From Hyphomicrobiales bacterium (GTDB lineage Bacteria; Pseudomonadota; Alphaproteobacteria; Rhizobiales; JAUVMS01), in NCBI GenBank assembly GCA_030600135.1, contig JAUVMS010000105.1, positions 1 through 8,790 on the forward strand: a DNA stretch of 8,790 nucleotides, given 5' to 3'. This document shows, one piece after another, positions 5,586-8,790 of the stretch. The position numbers and the translations under genes were made by a program. The notes under the pieces were generated by a model that saw nothing but the letters and a program-made list of their open reading frames with translations, was not told the origin of the DNA and ran no database searches. Position 1 is the first letter of the stretch. Each line of letters begins with the position of its first letter.

Positions 5586-5699
5586 ATGTACATCGGATAC
5601 GTACTATTTCTCGTAACTCTCGCCGCGACTTGTTTTGTTGCCATATTGTTAGCTGGTCGGTTCGACAACATGATTGACGACGATCACGGACAATTGTGA
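5586..5699 (+). CDS. Possible 37-residue single-span membrane microprotein
   Basis: The ATG at 5586 opens 37 codons to TGA at 5697-5699. The protein has one strongly hydrophobic segment (VLFLVTLAATCFVAILLAG, residues 6-24), a single Arg at its end and an acidic tail (FDNMIDDDHG). This amino-acid pattern is unlikely from random sequence. Small single-span proteins of this kind often serve as subunits or assembly factors of membrane complexes. The GRFD-plus-acidic tail faintly recalls the cbb3-oxidase assembly protein CcoS, but no oxidase genes are nearby and the match is too weak to name it. The SD is modest (GGGG, 8-nt spacing) and sits in a hairpin. No promoter was recognised. Base composition is about 42-45% GC, lower than the neighbours, partly because of the hydrophobic codons. 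Confidence 0.4.
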   Translation: MYIGYVLFLVTLAATCFVAILLAGRFDNMIDDDHGQL

Positions 5700-6190
5700 G
5701 CGGAAGAGGATGCGGGGCCGAACCGTCGGCTAGTGTGACGCCGGGCCGGTATCAATTTTCACAAGCACGCAAGGCCTTGAGGCCTTGGCCCAGCCAGCTT
5801 CAAGGCGAGCGGGGTCGATTTCACTAACGATCGGGCTGACTTCAGAGCAACCGTTCCTTGCTCCTGAATGACCATCGCCCCGGCCTGAGCACAGCCGGCC
5901 TGCGGGCGAATTCGGATTTGCAATACTCTGCCCGCCGCAGTCAAAAAGCGACAACGCTCCGAGCGGTGATGGTGTTGACCCATTGGCCACCGCCGCGTTG
6001 CAAACCGTCACACCCGTTAACCATGCATTAACGCCAACACGGCACTCTATTGTGCGCGGGCTGAATTGTTCAGGTCTCGGATCCCAATGCGTATCACCGA
6101 GCCTAAGCCTCAGGTTGCCCGGTCGAGTAAGTTGTAGGCCTTCGAGGTTCCCCAACCTCGCGAGGCGCGTTGCGTAGGGTTTGTTGTACA
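5700..6190. other. Non-coding stretch upstream of the TPR lipoprotein
   Basis: About 490 bases hold no gene I can support. The 212-codon minus-strand frame crossing it is low in family-like features and runs antisense into the TPR gene. The only clear element is the CtrA-type site at 6017-6032. From that site to the gene start there are about 160 nt, so a long leader or an unseen promoter is implied. Confidence 0.5.
6017..6032 (+). promoter_or_regulatory. CtrA-type binding site (TTAA-N7-TTAAC)
   Basis: TTAA (6017-6020), seven bases, then TTAAC (6028-6032) is an exact match to the alphaproteobacterial CtrA consensus, and it also contains the TTAACCAT octamer (6017-6024). The flanks make it symmetric (CGTTAA ... 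TTAACG), so the reverse strand matches as well. It lies about 160 nt upstream of the TPR lipoprotein, the only nearby gene reading away from it. CtrA is the cell-cycle and motility master regulator in this class; binding here is inferred. Confidence 0.6.
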
Positions 6191-7033
6191 GTGCGTAGGA
6201 TTTATTTATTGGCGATCCCGGTCGCGGGATTGGTCTTGATGGGCTGCCAGAGTTCAGCCGGCCCATCGCGGGCAAGGGCCACGATTGGCGGCTCGAACAC
6301 TCAGCTCCTGGGCGCCGCCCACACCTCAAACATTGCGTCACTTTCAGCCGCGGTTGATCGCAACCCATACGATGCGCATGCCCTCAACACGCGTGGTTCT
6401 GCGTTTGCCGAGGCTGGTCAATTCGCGCGAGCCATCGAGGACTTTTCAGCCGCGCTACGGATCAACCCCTCCTACCATCAGGCCCTCGCCAACCGGGCCC
6501 TTGTCTACGCCCAACGCCGAGATGCGCGCCGCGCCATCGCCGACTACGATCGTGCAATCGCCATTGACCGCTCTTACCACCGTGCCTTCGTCGGCCGCGG
6601 TATGGTCAAGCTCGACGCCGGTCGATCGGACGCTGCCTTGGCCGACTTTACGCGTGCCATCGAGTTGGCGAGCAACAACCCGGCACCGCACTACCAACGC
6701 GCCATCATCTATCAACGCATGGGCCGCCATATCGACGCCATCAACGACCTCGACGTCGTCGTCAACCTTCAACCCGAACAGTCCGTGCCTTATGTTCAAC
6801 GCGGGCGCAGTCGCGTCGCCATCGGCGACAATCCCGGGGCCTTGGCCGACTTCACGTTGGCCACGGAACTGGACAGCAAGAACCCAACTGCCTGGACCCT
6901 GCGTGCCATGGCCGCCGAAGGCCAAGGCAAGACCAAGGAGGCCGCCAGAGCCTATAGACGCGCGCTGCGGCTCTCGCCATCCAGTGGCGCCGCCCGCGAT
7001 GGCGTCGAACGACTGACCACACGTTCGACATGA
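6191..7033 (+). CDS. TPR-repeat lipoprotein
   Basis: This 280-residue exported lipoprotein has a signal peptide MRRIYLLAIPVAGLVLMGC with lipobox LMGC (16-19). Cys19 would be lipidated, and Gln at the next position favours the outer membrane over inner-membrane retention. After a 38-residue linker rich in Ser, Ala and Gly come six tetratricopeptide repeats of exactly 34 residues each (58-91, 92-125, 126-159, 160-193, 194-227, 228-261), with no gaps, and a 19-residue tail. Each repeat ends in the typical A-x-x-x-(F/Y)-x-x-A-x-x-(L/I) form. TPRs bind protein partners; NlpI-like or pilus/secretion pilot roles are possible but not shown. The start is taken as GTG 6191, since it gives a clean signal peptide; a TTG at 6170 would add seven residues. 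AGGG (6176-6179) is a distant SD. A CtrA-type site lies upstream. Confidence 0.88.
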   Translation: MRRIYLLAIPVAGLVLMGCQSSAGPSRARATIGGSNTQLLGAAHTSNIASLSAAVDRNPYDAHALNTRGSAFAEAGQFARAIEDFSAALRINPSYHQALANRALVYAQRRDARRAIADYDRAIAIDRSYHRAFVGRGMVKLDAGRSDAALADFTRAIELASNNPAPHYQRAIIYQRMGRHIDAINDLDVVVNLQPEQSVPYVQRGRSRVAIGDNPGALADFTLATELDSKNPTAWTLRAMAAEGQGKTKEAARAYRRALRLSPSSGAARDGVERLTTRST

Positions 7034-7103
7034 GCTAGTTTGAACGATGCCCTAATCGCGAACCACCGGGCTTTGCGCGCAACATTAGCGCCGCTATGCT
7101 GAA

Positions 7104-7127
7104 GGCAATCTGGCTGACATTGCCAGA
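7104..7127 (+). repeat. Two overlapping, mutually exclusive hairpins
   Basis: GGCAAT (7104-7109) can pair with ATTGCC (7119-7124), while TCTGGC (7109-7114) can pair with GCCAGA (7122-7127). The two folds share bases and cannot coexist. They lie between the TPR gene and the gene at 7197, with only a poor T-run (CTTGCTATTGT) afterwards. This may be a weak transcript end or chance. Confidence 0.3.
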
Positions 7128-7196
7128 CTTGCTATTGTCACGGGCATCCATTGGCCAGTCACCCATCTTGCGTGATTCAATCGAAAGGTGGCCGCG

Positions 7197-7517
7197 ATGT
7201 TCTTCAGAGTACGAGCGCAGCTAAGACAAGACACCGCCGCTGAATTGCGGCGCAAACTCACCGACGGAACCATCCAGAGCCAAAAGCCGGACGGTCAAGA
7301 AATTGTCGACTCGATGAACCGCGCTGTGGTGACCAAATCCGGCGAAATAGAGTGGAGTGAGGTTTGCTATTGTGACAAACCGCTCGGCCACGAACGCGCC
7401 ACCGTCTACGATCACCACTTCGGCGCGCTCACGACCCAGCTCGTCGACGGCTATCAGGAGCACCAAGGCCGACCGTTCATGGCGTATCTGGACGAGATTT
7501 GCGCCCGTCGGCAGTGA
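7197..7517 (+). CDS. Conserved-looking protein of unknown function, 106 residues
   Basis: The protein starts MFFRVRAQLRQDTAAELRRK. Then come LTDGTIQSQKPDG (21-33), an EIVDSMNRAVV helix, and the segment EWSEVCYCDKPLGHERATVY (52-71) followed by DHHF. It has no signal peptide or membrane span. The mix of charged helices, a CYC pair (57-59) and nearby His65, His73 and His74 could suit metal or thiol chemistry, but nothing proves this. It reads as a compact alpha/beta protein; I do not recognise a named domain. The ATG at 7197 has AAAGGTGG about 5 nt upstream and is preferred to the GTG at 7188, which lies inside that SD. It converges on the MscS gene with 14 bp between the stops. Codon use matches the neighbours, so it is a native gene rather than a recent arrival. 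Confidence 0.82.
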   Translation: MFFRVRAQLRQDTAAELRRKLTDGTIQSQKPDGQEIVDSMNRAVVTKSGEIEWSEVCYCDKPLGHERATVYDHHFGALTTQLVDGYQEHQGRPFMAYLDEICARRQ

Positions 7518-7564
7518 GCAAGCTCGCGGCGCTAGCTCGCGATCTCCTCAAGCGGTTTGCTCAC
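7514..7564. repeat. Inverted repeat across the convergent gene ends
   Basis: GTGAGCAA (7514-7521) and TTGCTCAC (7557-7564) are exact complements around 35 nt that include two AGCTCGCG copies. The repeat spans the stop codons of both convergent genes. There is no T-run, so it would only be a weak two-way transcript end. Confidence 0.3.
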
Positions 7565-8386
7565 GACAATCTGGCGATGGGGATAGGGAATTGAGATGCC
7601 GGCGTCGTCGAGCGCGTATTTTACCGCCCGAACCGTATCCCAATAAACCTCCATGTATTGCGCGCGACGCACCCAGGCGCGGATTTCGAGATCGACGGAA
7701 CTGTCACCCAGAGCTTTGACGATGACCAATGGTGCCGGCTTTTTTAGGAACCGCTCGTCGGCCCCAACGAGGCTCTCCAGCACCTTGACTGCTTTATCAA
7801 TATCGTCGTCGTAGGAGATCCCCACGAGCAGGTCGAGCCGGCGCTGCGCCCGCATCGAGTAATTGACGATCGTATCGCCGAACACCTTGGAATTGGGTAC
7901 CGCGACAAAGAGATTTTGCGGTGTGTGCATCCTCGTCATGAAGAGACCTATCTCATCGACCGTGCCCGCGGTTCCGCCAGCCTCGACATAGTCGCCGATA
8001 CGATATGGCCTAAGCAAAAGCAGCATGAGCCCGGAGGCCACATTTTGCAGCGTCCCCTGCAACGCCAAGCCAATGGCGAGTCCGGCGGCACCAAGCACCG
8101 CAATGATGCTCGTCGTCTGTACCCCGAATTCTGCGAGGACGAGCACCAGCGTCAATATGTAGATGAAGTAACGGCCGACTTGCGCGATGATCGGAATGAG
8201 CGTTGCGTCGAAACCCTCGACGCTCGATAGTCGCGCCCGGATCCCTCGGTAGACCCAACCCGCACATAACGAACCCGCCACGATGATCAATATCGCCGTC
8301 ACGAGATTCAGCGCATAGGACAGCCCCCCTTCCAGGAAAGCTGCCGTCGATAATGTCAGTTCGTTCATCGCCGTCTTGCCGTTCAT
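7532..8386 (-). CDS. Small-conductance mechanosensitive channel, MscS family
   Basis: This 284-residue inner-membrane protein should form a heptameric channel that opens under membrane tension and releases solutes after hypo-osmotic shock. It has three membrane spans (about 22-46, 70-87 and 93-125). The third is the pore helix with the glycine/alanine pattern GAAGLAIGLALQGTLQN (99-115). It is followed by LLRPYRIGDYVEAGG (124-138), the start of the beta domain, then GTVDEIGLFMTRMHTPQN, VPNSKVFGDTIVNYS and the alpha/beta cytoplasmic vestibule ending in ISIPYPHRQI. Length is that of the short MscS class (E. coli MscS is 286). Start candidates are ATG 8386 (chosen), ATG 8368 and the longer GTG frame at 8422; none has a strong SD. 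It is the only gene here reading this way at the right end, convergent with the unknown gene at 7197. Confidence 0.95.
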   Translation of the reverse strand: MNGKTAMNELTLSTAAFLEGGLSYALNLVTAILIIVAGSLCAGWVYRGIRARLSSVEGFDATLIPIIAQVGRYFIYILTLVLVLAEFGVQTTSIIAVLGAAGLAIGLALQGTLQNVASGLMLLLLRPYRIGDYVEAGGTAGTVDEIGLFMTRMHTPQNLFVAVPNSKVFGDTIVNYSMRAQRRLDLLVGISYDDDIDKAVKVLESLVGADERFLKKPAPLVIVKALGDSSVDLEIRAWVRRAQYMEVYWDTVRAVKYALDDAGISIPYPHRQIVVSKPLEEIAS

Positions 8387-8665
8387 TTTTTGGCTGCCCA
8401 GAACGCCCGACCAAACTGGCACGCCGTCATCGATTGACGCGTGTTTGCTGTTACCATGAGAATCAGGCTTACCCGCCGCGCCGGCTCGACATTTCCACAG
8501 GTCTCAGCGCCGACAAGATTCGCCACGCCAAGGCTCTTGCCGGACTATGGGACAGACTAGTTTCGCATCGTCTGATCGCTCAGCGTCCGCCATATTGGGC
8601 GGCATTGAGAAAAACAGAGTATGCCGTATCGATTGCCCCTTCCAATTCGTCGGCGTGAGGATGAA
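8387..8665. other. Divergent intergenic region, nothing clear
   Basis: The region separates the MscS start from the hydrolase start and should hold promoters for both, but no convincing -35/-10 pair was seen. A 5-bp hairpin, CCGCC (8587-8591) with GGCGG (8598-8602), is present without a T-run. Open frames here look random. Confidence 0.4.
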
Positions 8666-8790
8666 ATGGCGACATTGCAAGTTGGCCCATCTGAAGCTCT
8701 CTACTACGAGCACACAGCGCCCACCGCAAAACCCTTCAGCTTCGTCTTTGTCAACGCGCTGACGGGCTCGACCGAGCAATGGGAGGCGGC
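8666..8790 (+). CDS. Alpha/beta-hydrolase-like protein, N-terminal part, cut by the window edge
   Basis: From the ATG at 8666 the frame is open for 41 codons to the right edge. The protein starts MATLQVGPSEALYYEHTAPT and then reads FSFVFVNALTGSTEQWEA. A short strand, a hydrophobic strand (FVFVNAL) and then TGSTEQWEA is the usual opening of alpha/beta-hydrolases, where the N-A-L-T-G stretch corresponds to the HG-x-x-G oxyanion-hole loop and the W is commonly conserved after it. A clear SD (GAGG, 8657-8660; 5-nt spacing) supports the start. The nucleophile elbow and the catalytic Ser, Asp and His lie beyond the window, so substrate and activity cannot be judged. The replacement of HG by NA at the oxyanion loop is common in some hydrolase subgroups. 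Confidence 0.75.
   Translation, partial: MATLQVGPSEALYYEHTAPTAKPFSFVFVNALTGSTEQWEA

Noticed and set aside
5659..5665. GGTTCGA resembling a tRNA T-loop
   Set aside because: No acceptor, D or anticodon arms around it, and it lies in the microprotein frame.
5730..6368. 212-codon minus-strand frame
   Set aside because: Overlaps the start of the TPR gene in antisense, shows no domain and is composed like random GC-rich sequence.
8353..8658. 101-codon plus-strand frame between MscS and the hydrolase
   Set aside because: Begins antisense inside the MscS gene, with no recognisable motif; the hydrolase SD and start follow immediately.

Overview
The window looks like an ordinary chromosomal stretch of an alphaproteobacterium, with a Rhodospirillales-like gene neighbourhood as my best guess. 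The reasons are the high GC of most genes (about 60%, estimated by eye), the run YdcH/DUF465 - purE - purK - rpsU, a full CtrA-type TTAA-N7-TTAAC site, and the style of the acyl-CoA ligases. No transposase, CRISPR array, tRNA or rRNA was found, and no obvious new multi-gene system.

Layout. (1) 1-2072: two acyl-CoA ligases transcribed divergently. They are the N-terminal 70 codons of a PrpE-type propionyl-CoA synthetase (minus strand, running off the left edge) and a complete 544-residue AMP-forming acyl-CoA synthetase (plus strand). A possible 39-codon leader ORF with a strong Shine-Dalgarno (SD) sequence ends in a TGATG overlap with the synthetase start. (2) 2073-2790: a relatively AT-rich stretch. 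It holds a 58-residue YdcH/DUF465 gene on the minus strand at about 41% GC, which has its own promoter, SD and a very good intrinsic terminator. (3) 2791-5213: a second, GC-rich YdcH gene (plus), a promoter with a perfect TATAAT, purE and purK 11 nt apart (the two bacterial steps from AIR to CAIR in purine synthesis), and rpsU (ribosomal protein bS21). (4) 5214-6190: about 1 kb with little coding. It contains hairpins, a possible 37-residue single-span membrane microprotein, and the CtrA-type site. (5) 6191-7033: a lipoprotein made of six gapless 34-residue TPRs. (6) 7197-8386: a 106-residue conserved-looking protein of unknown function, convergent (14 bp apart) with a short MscS-type mechanosensitive channel on the minus strand. 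(7) 8666-8790: the first 41 codons of an alpha/beta-hydrolase-like protein running off the right edge.

How the genes relate. The two ligases activate short and probably medium-chain acids to CoA thioesters. purE and purK form one operon. The two YdcH paralogues are head to head, with recognisable -35/-10 pairs on either side of an inverted repeat; this is the most structured regulatory arrangement in the window. The TPR lipoprotein is the plausible target of the CtrA-type site. All functional calls are from reading motifs by eye; no database search was possible.
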